Shown one piece after another: positions 11,342 to 22,900 of a stretch of DNA of 64,000 nucleotides; the first letter of the stretch is position 1, and every line of letters starts with the position of its first letter. The notes beneath the pieces were generated by a model. The model did no database searches. It was given only the letters and a program-made list of their open reading frames with translations, and was not told the origin of the DNA. This stretch comes from Romanomermis culicivorax. Taxonomy: Eukaryota > Nematoda > Enoplea > Mermithida > Mermithidae. Where the stretch lies: contig CAWUHX010000066.1 in assembly GCA_963922205.1 (NCBI GenBank), positions 1,054,001-1,118,000 of the forward strand. Direction: 5' to 3'. The position numbers and the translations under genes are program-made.

Positions 11342-11553
11342 GCTTCAATTCGAAAGTTTTGAACTTCATTAGCATTTGCGATTGCTAGGCTGCTGCGGTG
11401 ATTGTTTGTTCAAGCGCGGGTGGCGGCTGGGGCCTGCGGTGGATCAATATTAATGAAGGATTCTGAAGAGTCAGTTCTGGCGACGGTGTGATCATTGCTA
11501 CTTCGGACGGCGGTGCTTGGCAGCAGTATTTGTGGTACGGCGGGCGCATTAGG

Positions 11554-12000
11554 TCAATTTACGGCGGCAATGAGAGGGTTTTGATTTAGCGACGGCGGGG
11601 GTTGTGAATTGGTTATCGCCGCGGTTGCGGGAATGAGTGGTACGTGCGGTTGTGCTGTCCCGTCCAACACAGGGGTACTAAAAGTAGACAAGGGCGGATT
11701 ATGGGGTAGGAGGCTTACAGTGGGTACCGCTGTTGATTGCGCAATATTTGATGGTCGCAGCAGTAACATTTGATCAAAACTCAGGGCGCGGCGCGTGGCT
11801 GTGGCGGCATTAGGAGAACTGGATCGCGATGGTAGACATGTGAAGTCCGGCGACGTATGGCTTACTTTTGGCATCTTTTTCCGCAGGATATAGTAACCTT
11901 TTTTGTAACCTTGGGCGCAGCTGCGGCGGGGTCGAATTTTGAAACTTTTGAGCATTTTGGGATGCAACGCAACGGCGGGGAAAGAAAGCGTACAATCCAA
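11554..12000 (-). pseudogene. Leader ORF before gag, element 1
   Basis: A 148-codon frame rich in Pro, Ser, Ala and Thr begins just inside the primer site and ends before gag. Its place and composition resemble the separate Pro-rich ORF at 19320-19967 in the intact relative. There is no ATG at its upstream edge, so the true start is uncertain. No domain is recognised. Confidence 0.5.
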
Positions 12001-12010
12001 GCGGTCACCA
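11995..12010 (-). promoter_or_regulatory. Primer-binding site of element 1
   Basis: On the minus strand TGGTGACCGCTTGGAT begins one base inside the 5' LTR. A tRNA ending AAGCGGTCACCA would anneal; the implied acceptor GACCGCT is most like certain tRNA-Arg genes, but that assignment is an inference. Confidence 0.7.
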
Positions 12011-12011
12011 G

Positions 12012-12606
12012 TGTTGTATTTTAAAATGTGATGGGCATTTGGGGGCGGCTCTGGCTGATTTTTGCCTCGTTGATCCGTCAGGTCGGAGGAAGGGGTGTAA
12101 AAATGGCAAGGGGAATTGTTATGCAGGAGAGATAGCCAAGGATCGACCTTAACGCCAGTGCTTCCCTGCGCCTGCCCTAAACCTCGGAATGACTCCTCAC
12201 TCAGGGGCGAGAAGTCCAGTACAAGAATACTACCTGCCCAAGAAATGCCTGACTAAAACTAGTCAGACAAGGTAACACACTTTTGGACACAAATAAAACC
12301 GTTCTCTAACTAAACATTTATTTATAAAACTTACCTAAAAATCGCCCCTTCCAAAAAGCATGACGTCTTACCAATATAAAAACCAGGCGAATAATGTACA
12401 GGCAAAAATTATAATTATTATATGAGAGGCGAGACACGCGAGAATAATCAATAAAACACTGACTCATTCACAAAAACCGTCTTCTACAGTAACCGTCGTG
12501 CTGGGCCAGGTCAGGCATGGTTGGATGTCTTGTACTTGAGGGCGTTTTTACAAATTGACAAATCTATTAGACAATCATGAAAAATCAGCGGAAACACACT
12601 ACAACA
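12012..12606 (-). repeat. 5' LTR of element 1
   Basis: Direct repeat partner of 3374-3968, same length and ends. It should hold the promoter for minus-strand transcription of element 1. Confidence 0.92.
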
Positions 12607-13539
12607 CTCTATGTACCTGTTATTCTACATTCTGTAAAATTCACTATTATAATCCCTTCAAATTTTTTTAACTGTTAATGTTTGATTGAAATTTATTCTA
12701 GATTGAAATGTTCCCTCAAGATATACTTGACCAGCTTCAATCTCGTCATCACTGGTAATGCAATCCCTAAACAACGCAAAATCCATGTTGGCCTAAAATC
12801 TCAAATCAACATTCTAAACCAAAATGAAACACATCCTCTTGGACATCACATAAGAATCAAAATATCATTGCACTTGTAACAAGTGTAACTGCACGGATTT
12901 GAGATACCTCTGCATTATTCCCACATGCGAGCTAAGTTATCTGAGTTTTCTAAAAATTCAATAAAGAAATTAATGCTTTTTAAAACTTAACAAACTAAAG
13001 TGGGTTAAAAAGAAAAAAGCAAAAATATGATGTAGTTTATTTATTTTCGAACGTACCTTGGAAAGCAAAATAGGCAGTAGAAATACGCGGTTATAGTCTG
13101 TTTTTCTTGAAATGCTTCTAAATAATGAAAGTAGAAAGCAAGTAATATTTTAGATTTTCACGATTTTCTGATACACAATATAATATATAATACTGGAAAC
13201 TTCTGAGCATAATGACCTTACCTTTAACAATTTTTGGAGTGAAAAATTTTACGGTAAGAGTTCTATGTAAACGATTTTGGCGACAGTACTGATTTGCATC
13301 ACTTTTCTATTTGGAAGTATTTTATAACAAAAACAGGCTATAGACAATAAACCCTGCATCGTTGGCTGAAATCTTCTCAATTCTCTCGCCTGCTACAGTC
13401 AACTCGAGAAAGAGTGTCCATATACACAGGTTGTTCATTATTTGCATGCTGCGCGCAGAGGCTCATCTGTTGAAAAATTTTGACAAGGTTTGCAGCATTA
13501 CAAAAAGTCAGAATCGACTCGTAAATTTTAACATGACAC

Positions 13540-14830
13540 ACTAATAGCAAGCAACTAACTGGCAGTTGTAACTAGATTTCATCCATTTCAAAATGATCGA
13601 CGCATTGAGGTCGCAGCCAGACTTTCATTTAAAATTATGGAAGACCTGTTGACTATTCAATAAATTTTTTCTTCGTGATACAGACTTCTTGATAGTCAAC
13701 TTTTAACTGGCATTAAAAGTCCCAGTGTAATTAGCGAACTCCACTGGTAGCTTGTAACTGTAGCTGACTGAGGCTGAGTTGTAGCTACAATTGTAGGATT
13801 CACAGATAATTTCCTGGTAAGACTTGTAAAAACTTGTATTGTAACTATAGCTTGTAAATATCAAATTTTTGCAACGACGCCAAGTTGTAAGCTTGTAACG
13901 TACATGCTGAAGCATTAGTGTAAATACAAATTGTACAGTATGTGATATTCATTTTCAAATATAAATTAATATTATAATCTATCGTCTCAAGGGTGTCTGG
14001 AATTCACACCCAAATATGCCCATAAATTTATGTGAAGCACTTTGTTTTTATCATCCCACACCCCATTGACCCAATTAAAGACGGACATAATTATTTCCAC
14101 ATTGGCACCTGGCCCTCGTAATGCACATAAGAATATACATTCCATAAGTACAATGATTCCCTCCAGACGCCTAAACACACCTGCCCATGTAGAAAGTACA
14201 GAAATCCCGACCCAGACAGAAGATTTAGGAGGAATGCATGGAAAACCGAAAAATGCATGAAAAACTAAAAAACATAGGCGGCAAAGCATACTGTAGATTA
14301 AAAGGCATGTAAGCGTGGAAATTAGGAGTAAATTAAAGCAAGAGGCGTGGCAAAAGAAGCATACAGTAAGCGGAAACAGGTAAGCGAAGTTTGATTGGTT
14401 AGGTGAGCTGACGGAAGCGGACCTCCCATGATGCGAGGGCGTGGGTCAAAGAAGTGATATAAAAGACAAGAAAACGGGGAAAAAGACAGATTTTTATGTA
14501 GATTTTGATTGAGTTGTTGATGCATTTTTTAGGCAAGCGTGAAACGTGGTTTATTCCGAAGCGATTGTGTTGTGTATTATCGACGACCAAAGGGATCGTC
14601 GACTTCGTTTATTGTAATATAATTGTCGTGCCCCTTTTATCGCCGTTGTCCCCCATCGCCATTTTTAGATCAAGTAAAAGTATTGTAGAATCTAGGCTGA
14701 GAACCAACCAATATCAAAACTGGTTGTTACAAGCTAATATTGTAGAACTGGCAGCTTGTAAGAAGAATTCGTAGCTTCCATGCAACGCAATTTGCTCTTA
14801 ATTTTCAAACTTGTAGGATTTGTAGCCCTA
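13540..14830. repeat. CTTGTAA-rich dispersed repeat segment
   Basis: CTGGTAGCTTGTAA (near 13743) and CTGGCAGCTTGTAA (near 14750) recur here, and a reverse-complement version lies at about 3017-3032. Many extra CTTGTA words surround them. This looks like pieces of one dispersed element, but no inverted termini or target duplication could be fixed. Confidence 0.45.
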
Positions 14831-15567
14831 TAAGTATTTCTAAATGAACCATAGTTTTTCATTAGTGAGACGTACTACGTACTGAAACGTGCCTTCATAA
14901 GAACCATCAGTCGCACTATCCTGACGAAAACTTTGAAAATATGGGTGATTCAAAATAGCTGAGAATGCATATGCTTTTCGCTGAATTTTATGGAGTTTGG
15001 AGTTATCTCAAGTAACAACCACCCAAGCCGCACAAAAAAACTGAAAAAAACTTATAGACCGTCGATTTTGTTGGAGACGTGATCACCATTTGACGTGGAC
15101 TCGAACTACACGTTAATACAGGTACCTTCTCAGAAAGAAAGAATGCATTTCCAGCAACTTTTTTGATATATTTTAAGCAAATCAGAATAGGGATCTAAAA
15201 TTTTAAAAAACAATGAAATTATTGTTTTCTATTGTTCATTTATTTTAAAATGCGACTTGGAACCTAGAGAAATGCTTTTGCAGATGGAAGACCTGCAGTG
15301 CACAAACCGAAATTTATTGTAGGCCTGCTACAGTACAGCTTGTTTTTCTCTGCCTGAACCTTTGGTCTGTTTGCAACTTGTTAGTTGGGAAATGACAAAG
15401 GTTAACCCTTCTTTGCACGGAGTCAAAAAGTAGTAATTTTTTCGTCGAAAACTTGCGATATTTCGATCAATTTTCGATATATTCAAAAGCGGTAGTTTTT
15501 ATTGAATTCAGCTGTAGAAGACGAATCGAATGATGTATATAACTCTATGAGTCGAAGAAAAAAATTT

Positions 15568-15600
15568 CCCATGTTATAACATGGGCGCCGAGGGCGCCGG
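15568..15600. repeat. Perfect 18-bp palindrome beside GC-rich inverted repeat
   Basis: CCCATGTTATAACATGGG (15568-15585) is a perfect palindrome. It overlaps the start of GGCGCCGAGGGCGCC, a second dyad. The function is unknown; it may be part of a dispersed repeat. Confidence 0.6.
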
Positions 15601-16956
15601 TCGGGTACTCTCGACCTACCTAAGATTTGGCGCATAGGTATAACTTTACTTCGCGTAAAAACCCAATAAACTTACAACCAATATATAAAGCAATAATAAT
15701 CATCGTTCTCCGCATCGATATCGCCGATTCGTGGACGTGGGGAGTCGAAAATCCGCCGAAAATTGCCCGAAAAATCGAAAAAATTGAAAATTTTCCTAAA
15801 AAATTAGCCAATTCAGACTTTTTAGGGGTCTAACATCACTAAATCTAACCTCGGCGATCCGAATTAGCCTATAAGAACACGCGGAATTCTAATATTCTAA
15901 TCGAATTCGCGATTTAAATCTGAAAAAAATGAATAAATGTGTATCCGCGAAATGATGTTACAAAAAAAACGGGGTTCGAGCCGGAAAAACGCGCTGAGAA
16001 AAACAATTCTAAAAAATTGCAATTTCGGCGAAATTCGGCGAAACGACAGCGCAAACTGCTGAAAATTGCATGAAGAATGCGTTCCTGTCATCAGAAAACA
16101 AAATTAGGCCTGCGCCGCGGCGTCTCTGTCGGAAAAATCGAAATCAGCGCGGAGGGGGGGCTCGGACCGGAATTTCGCGAGAAAAACGCATCAGCGTCAA
16201 AGATTCGATGTTCTACAGTAACTTTCGAACACGGTGAACCCAATAAAACAAACCGCATAACCTTATCATCAATACACGCTTTTTGACACGGTTTTCAAAA
16301 TTTCGCGAAATGAGTGCATACAAACAAGGGTTAAATTATTCACACAAAGCTTTTAAGGTAAATTTTCAAAGTGTTCGAAGTCAGTCGAGAATGCTTACTA
16401 ATTTCCAGTCCTGAGAAATTTAGTTCGGCAATACTTGATCTCCACTACTATATTTGCAAGCATTTCAGGAAAAGGAATCTCGGCGAGATAAACGTAGGCG
16501 TCGGATCAATCGGAAGTTTAATTTGACGAATTTACATTATGTACGTTGACTCCGGATTTCGGAATATAATAATGGAATTTACATTAAGGAAATGAAATAT
16601 AACATATTCACCGAACAAAAAATGCAAGACATTATTCAGTGTTACAAAAATTCAATCATTGAAACACCGGATTGATGGACTTTTAGCACTCTCATTTAGC
16701 GACTTCTTGCGAAACGACGTCGTCGGCATGGTACCACTCGTTTTCACGTTTGATCTAAATCAAAATAACAGAAATATGCACGTTTGGGTCACAATTTAGA
16801 GTTGAATGGTCAATTTTTTGTTCACAATCATGAAGCATTAATTTTTTCAAATTTTCTGCATCAAAATTACATGAAAACATAGATGTACGGCCATGATCAA
16901 CGTTTTTTTGCCGGAGGCAAATGAAAATTTTTTGGGACAAACGAAATTGGAGTAGT

Positions 16957-17911
16957 CATTTGTACATGTACAAACGGCTCTTTCCCATTTAGGGAAGAAA
17001 ATTTTGGGGATAAGGTACTGAAAATATGCATTTTGGTGCGTTTTAGAAGTTCATAATCTCAAAATTTTCCGGTGCTTCGCGCCGGTTAAACTTCAATAAT
17101 CATTATTATGTATTACCTAGCTCAGACGCAACTTTCAGAATGTCTACCTTCACCTATCATTTAATGTATAATAGTTTTCATCATCTCAAACGTATTATCT
17201 CATTTTAAAAGCGGTAATCTTCAATATTTTATCTTGATATTTGATGAAGATTCGTAGTTTTTCCTTGAAATATTTTTTGAGGAAAATCAATACGTCAAGT
17301 CTACTTTTCAAAGTGATTATTCCTTTCTTAACATAAAATCAGTTCGAAAGCTTCATGGAAGTAGCCTTCGGAAATCTCTTCTCTTACACTCATATCTTTT
17401 CGGCCAAGGTCATGAGAGTTAACGAATAAATTACCGTTTTCAAAATTTTCAAGATGATAAAATTCTAAAATTTACGACTTTTGAACACTAAATTCGAATC
17501 TAATTCTTGAAATAAATGTTTGGAAAATTGATTTTCCAGCGTCGCCGAATGTTAATACACAAAAAACTTTTCCGATGCATCTTTTTTTGAGCTTTCATTT
17601 CTCATCGTAGAGGACTTAACCACCAATTTATCATCTAATGCAAAGTCATTATGCTATTGGATAGTTTTCTACAAAATTTGTTCCACAATGCTTGTAAATT
17701 AGAATTGAAACTCGAAAATTTCAATTTTTTTCGAAATTTTAATGAATTAACGGCATTTTTTGAGTTATGAATAAAATTTGAAAATTACACTGATTTGGTT
17801 ATTAGTCTTTGGCCATGACATAGAGGAACACAGATTACTTATTTTACGTATTTTTGCTATGTACAAATTGTACAAATGAAATATCGGCTACCGTTTGTAC
17901 ATGTACAAATG
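16957..17911. mobile_element. Candidate DNA element with 21-bp perfect inverted ends
   Basis: The 21 bases at 16957-16977 are exactly the reverse complement of 17891-17911. Each arm contains the palindrome TTTGTACATGTACAAA. The 955-bp segment is non-coding. No clear target duplication is present, so it could be a non-autonomous transposon or an inverted repeat of another origin. Confidence 0.5.
17069..17085. repeat. GC hairpin repeat, copy 1
   Basis: CCGGTGC-TTC-GCGCCGG forms a seven-pair stem (one G-T) with a three-base loop, next to AAAATTTT. The same design recurs at 38174-38188, 41363-41379 and 41846-41860. Confidence 0.6.
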
Positions 17912-18608
17912 GGTCATGTACAAAAAAAACCCTGGCCATGATATAAGTTAAATTTTTCTGATCTTATAGCAAAGTGCATTATACTAAAGTTGGAAATAGC
18001 TGTGAAAATATGCAAAAGCACCTCCCTGGAATCTTAAAAACTGTTGGGCCCAAAATCTAGATAATTTGTACGGGTGCATTGGGTCGAGTTCTATCAGTAA
18101 ATTTATGCGGAAATCTGAATGAGGTTGCTCTACATGAGGCAATGGTCAACCAAACTTTGAGTTAAAGCTTCCCTTTGAACCGCACTCGTGATTATTTTTA
18201 TTTAAAAATGAAAATTTAAGCAATATTGTTCGTAACGAGGGCTGCAGAATCAACGAACGTGAAGCACGGGAACGTCAAATAGACGAAATTTTCTCCCCAC
18301 TTGAGTCCTGTCACTCTGGTTTTCCGAGCCTCATGTCATGCGGCTGATAAATTGACGTTTTCAAATTTTTACGGTAACATAAAAATTATATTAGTGAAAT
18401 TATGCATATTATTCTCACATTTTGATGTCGAACGAGTATCAGCAGCATAATTTGCAAAATCTAAAGGCAAAACTTTGATGCATCGCTCTCTACAATGCAT
18501 TGGGTGGTACCTCATATCCATACCTGAACAGTAGGTTTAACTAGATGCAACTCGGTACCAGATGAGGCGACTTTGATACCAGATGACTCAATTCTCGGCA
18601 CCAGATCA

Positions 18609-19223
18609 TGTTGGGCACCCTGTTGATGCCAATTCGTGTGGGGAAATCGACATGCAAATCGACGACAGGGACGACCAGCGGCGCAGACATTTGCATAGAA
18701 TGGAGCGCCAAAGAAAGACGGAAAAGTGAAAGTGAAATCATTCTTCGCTTAATATAGTTTTCTATTATATTTTTGGTATTTTTGCTGGCGTCCCCAAATA
18801 TAACTTTCCCAGCAACTTGTTTTGTTTATGAGTATTTCACAGTGGTGTACCCACATTCGTTTTACATATTTCGTCGGACTTATTGCTTAATATATTCGTT
18901 TATTGGTTTAGATTATTCGCATCGACGAAGGCGGAGGGCCAGGGGCCCAGGCGCCGGCTTACATCAAGTAAGTTTTGGGAAACCCCTTGCGGGTTATACC
19001 CAAGTAAGTTTATCCCTGAGGGGATTCCTTGTCTCATCTAGGAGACTGCGGAGGTCTTTGGTAAGGCCCCCGTATTTAGAACAAAGTTTATCTTTGTTGT
19101 TGTAGGTCTGGGGATAAACGGACTGTTGCACAGATCACCGAGGCTTAGCCAAGGTATCAGTTCTAACAGGTCAGTTCAGACCCAATCTTTTCTTACGCCT
19201 CTTAAGGAAAGACCTGCACAACA
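18609..19223 (+). repeat. 5' LTR of element 2
   Basis: Direct repeat partner of 32651-33265 with about four mismatches. It should carry the element promoter. An AT-rich TATATT-like stretch lies around 18750-18775, but no start site can be fixed. Confidence 0.95.
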
Positions 19224-19225
19224 AG

Positions 19226-19242
19226 TGGTGGCTTTTAACTCC
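19226..19242 (+). promoter_or_regulatory. Primer-binding site of element 2
   Basis: TGGTGGCTTTTAACTCC begins two bases after the LTR. It would pair with a tRNA whose 3' end is GGAGTTAAAAGCCACCA. The tRNA identity is not assigned. A similar site, TGGTGGACTCTTAATGCC, stands at 59746 in the related partial element. Confidence 0.75.
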
Positions 19243-19319
19243 TTACCACGGAACTTCGTAGTCAGACTAGGAGAAAAGAAAATCCTCCAGGTTTCTACAG
19301 AAAGTTAGCAGGATTTAAA

Positions 19320-19967
19320 ATGCCTAACGAAAGGATACCGAGAGGTAATACTTTACGTAGATCACCACCCAGAGTGGCGAGTGCTGGGAATCTAGTCAAT
19401 TTGGGAGACGGAGATCAGCAACGGCATGCTGCTCCGGACCCAGTAATCCCAGATCAAACTCCCGCGAGGGTTCAACCATTGCAACAAAATGCAATGCATT
19501 TTACGCCTCAAGATGCAGGCGTACCAATTGACCGACCGCCAGCGATTGCCATCGATCCGCAGGAGGCAGGCCCGGCGAATCCGAACCCAGACGCCGATGG
19601 ACCGCCGCAGCAAAATTTCAAAAGGTCACCGCCGCCAAAGGTCGAATTAGCAGGACCAAAAAGGGACGTCGTTACGCCCGAAATTCGACCAAATTTCGAA
19701 GAAAGGGACCCCGAAATCGATCAAAGATTAGAGAGGATTCCCCAGGAACAAGAGCGATTCCAACCGCAGGAAAGAGCTCCCGAGATGTCCAATCAGGAGT
19801 TGGCGACGCAGCTACGCGAGTTGAAAGGGACTGTCGAGGCCTTGTTCGACATAATCGCAAATGCCGCCACAGAGGACAACAAAAGGGAAGCCGACAGGAG
19901 CCGGATAGACAGGTTAGACCATGTAATAGGGGTGCAGAAAGAGATAACCGTCTCCCTGCTGAAATGA
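19320..19967 (+). CDS. Pro-rich leader protein ORF1 of element 2
   Basis: A 215-residue frame starts at the first ATG after the primer site. Residues 1-120 are rich in Pro, Arg and Asp and look disordered. Residues 125-215 are charged and helical, with a likely coiled coil ([20 protein letters not shown]). No catalytic domain is seen. The stop TGA overlaps the ATG of the Gag-Pol frame in the four bases ATGA (19964-19967), an arrangement suited to termination-reinitiation. The product is probably an N-terminal Gag-like or matrix-like protein. A counterpart may exist at 11554-12000 in the decayed element 1. Confidence 0.8.
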   Translation: MPNERIPRGNTLRRSPPRVASAGNLVNLGDGDQQRHAAPDPVIPDQTPARVQPLQQNAMHFTPQDAGVPIDRPPAIAIDPQEAGPANPNPDADGPPQQNFKRSPPPKVELAGPKRDVVTPEIRPNFEERDPEIDQRLERIPQEQERFQPQERAPEMSNQELATQLRELKGTVEALFDIIANAATEDNKREADRSRIDRLDHVIGVQKEITVSLLK

Positions 19968-22900
19968 ATGCAGGCGCAGGGCCTAGTAATAGGCCTGATG
20001 TTGATGAAGGGCAAAGGCTTAACTTTGAGCCCAAAAGTTGGAGAGGTCCGGCTAGAGATCTTCGATTCGAAGGAGCTGAGCAATCGGCAGACTTCAGGAA
20101 TCAAAGTCAGATAGCTCCGCAGCATCCAACTTTAACTAGAGTGGTCTATGATGGTAGAGGAAATATAGTTGATCCAAATACCCTTAGACCAGATCAATTG
20201 GCATGTTTCCCATATAGGGATTACAGGTTTGACAAAGACAATATGCCATCATATCAAGGAGGTGTACCACCTCAACGAGATCCAAATAGGGTTATGCTGC
20301 AATCCCTGAACTCTGATCTTGATCCAGTGTTAACAGCAGCTTATGATCAGAGGGAAGTGCCATCAAATAATTTGGCACAGGAGATTGTAGTCAGGAATAT
20401 CGTTAAAGGTGTGTTACCCAAACTTTTAGATGAGGGTATGGTAAATCAGCAGGTGCTTAGCTTTTTAACAGCACTTGAAGGGGAATTCCATAGGGATACA
20501 CCCGAATCAGCCAAGTATGAAGCACTGCTGAGGCTTTCTAAAGGTAGACCGAAGGCTGTTGCAGGAGACAACATGACCTATAGGGAGGCCAGGAGAGCCA
20601 TTATTAATGTCTTTGCACCTGAGTGCAACCTGGAAATGTTAACCAGGGAGTTGTTTGAGATCCAACAAAGACCCAATGAACAGGCCGTAGAGTTTTTAAA
20701 AAGGGTCAGTATATTAGTGGAACTAGTTAAAGGTGATTTAGACTATCAGTCTAAACAGAGACTGATTATTGATACCTTTATTTACAAGAGTGATCCTACA
20801 TTTCAGTCTGAACTGAAAAATTCAAAGCATACCTTTAGAACCTGGTATGATCTTGCAGTAGAGGTTCATGATATTGAACGTAGGTACAAAAATGCCTTTC
20901 AGAGATATGGACCCAAGGGTACACAACAGGATCCTATAGTAATTAATGAAGTAGGTATGCCTAGTGGGCATGATCCTGAAATTGCCGTAGTTGCTAGGAA
21001 CCAGTCAGAAGGATATCAACAAGGCCAGAGGCAAAGGTTTCGGCAACCATATCAAACCGTAGGTAATCAGGTACAGGCCCAAACCCAAAGGTCAAGGAGT
21101 GATTCTCCTGAAATAGAGGAGATTCCAGTTCGGGAAGCCCCTAGGGCTCAGACCGAAAAAGGTAAAAAAGAATCTCTTCTATTGAAAATCTCTAAAGAGA
21201 TGGTACAACTGGTCGAAAGGTTCGACCAGCTCCAGCAAAAGGTTGATAACAGGCAAATGGAAAATCGGTCTGATGTGGCCATACCTAGTACCAGTCAGGG
21301 AGGTCAAGTTTCCCGAGATCCGACTAAGCCATGGTGTGAGTTCCACAAGAACATAACACATAATACTGCAGACTGCAGGACATTGAGAGTATTGTCCGAG
21401 CGCAGGAGCAGAGGTAGAGCCAGCTTCCCTACCTTCAACAGGGGAGGCTTCAACACTTTTGCTCGAGGTAACTATAGAGGTAGAGGAGGTTACCCAAATG
21501 CCAACTTTAATAGCAGAGGCAGAGGTGCTTATAATGTAGGCTATTCAGGTTATCAGGATAGCCACGAGAGTTATCAACAGAATTCAGATTATAATGAATT
21601 TCTGGAATTTAAGAAACAGAAGGAGCTGCAGAAGCAGTTCCAACAGATGCAGCAATACCAACAGCAAGCTGCATTACAGCATCCTCAGCCTCCTCGGGCG
21701 ATTATGGGTCCGACTCAGACTCTGCAACAGGGTCAATTCACAAATCAGCCACCTCAAAAGGATTATTCAAGTGTTATGGTTGCAAGGCAATCTCAAATGA
21801 GTCCTTTAGGTGAAGTAAACCAGAGAGTGAGTTGCCCAAATGTTGTATTGGGTAGTATTGTGCAAATGAATGCAATTGCACCACAACCTATAGTACCATC
21901 AGTACAAGTAATAAGGAGAGGCACACCAGCTAGTCCTCAGGAACAACATTTGCTGGATACGTACCCCAGAACAGCCCCATTCCACATTGAGGTTGTTATA
22001 GGAGGTCGTAAGACAATGGCTTTAATTGACACAGGAGCTCAGTGCACTGTCATGTCGGCTAAGTTTCTGAAAGAAACTTTGGGCCCGGATTACACTGAAT
22101 ATCCAAGGATATTAAATGTTACTGTAGCCAACGGTAAGACAGTCCAAGCCCATGGGTATATCCAATTTAGGATGGATACATTGTGTGGACAGTTCCCCGT
22201 AAAAGCAATTGTAATTCCTGAAGCAGGTGAAAATGTCATTGTAGGAACAGACTTTTTGGCTCATCCTCAGGTAGGAGCCATAATAGATTTCAGGAATAGG
22301 ACGATGACGCTCAACAATCGCCAACAACGGATATACGTGACGCCGGACCAGCCCCAATCCAATTGTGGAGAGGTCATGACCACGAGCGCCGCGGAATCCA
22401 CAATGAGCGCCGCTGACCAATACCAGCCAAAGATTTGCCTGCTAAAGGTTTCGGTGCCAGTGGTGAGTGTGAACCCCATCTACTTACCTAGTGGTACTGA
22501 TATACTTCTGAGGGCAAAACTTTGGGATAAGGTAGGCGAAAATCGCCTAAATGGAATCATTATAGAGTCTGAAGAAAACGAAGAAAGGTTCCACATAGAT
22601 AGTACCATAGTAGATGGTACAAAAGATGATTTTGTTGTTATGGTATCCAACAACACAGGATCAGGATGCCATTTGAAAAGAAGTCAAATAATTGGCCATA
22701 CTAATTCAGTGTTGTGTGATACTGATAACGAAGATCAACTTAAGGGGAAGATAGTCGAGGATTTGGAGAAGCTGCAAACTTGTGCAGTCCAGGCTAGACC
22801 TGATTCGACTCAAGTGGATGAGAAAGAGTTCAAGGAAGCCTTGTACAATATGCTAGCTAAATCCAACATACCATCTGAACAATTGGAACAAGCTTTACGG

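Larger units (their letters stand above)
3374..12606 (-). mobile_element. Ty3/gypsy LTR retrotransposon, decayed (element 1)
   Basis: The element is bounded by 595-bp direct repeats with TGTTG...CAACA ends and flanked by CTCT on both sides (3370-3373 and 12607-12610; ACTCT if the last A is shared). It reads on the minus strand, with the primer site beside the right LTR and the polypurine tract beside the left LTR. By eye the LTRs differ at about 26 positions (roughly 95-96 percent identity), so insertion is not recent. The internal genes run gag, protease remnant, RT, RNase H, integrase, all broken by frameshifts and stops. It is related to, but older than, the element at 18609-33265. Confidence 0.93.
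12607..18608. other. 6-kb intergenic region without a recognisable gene
   Basis: Open frames are short and lack domains. The stretch holds dispersed repeats listed separately, several CTACAGTA-type words and long AT-rich runs. I see no conserved exon pattern on either strand. Confidence 0.5.

Noticed and set aside
13987-14289. 100-codon minus-strand frame with hydrophobic segments
   Set aside because: Overlaps an equally open opposite-strand frame and lies in a repeat-rich region; no recognised domain.
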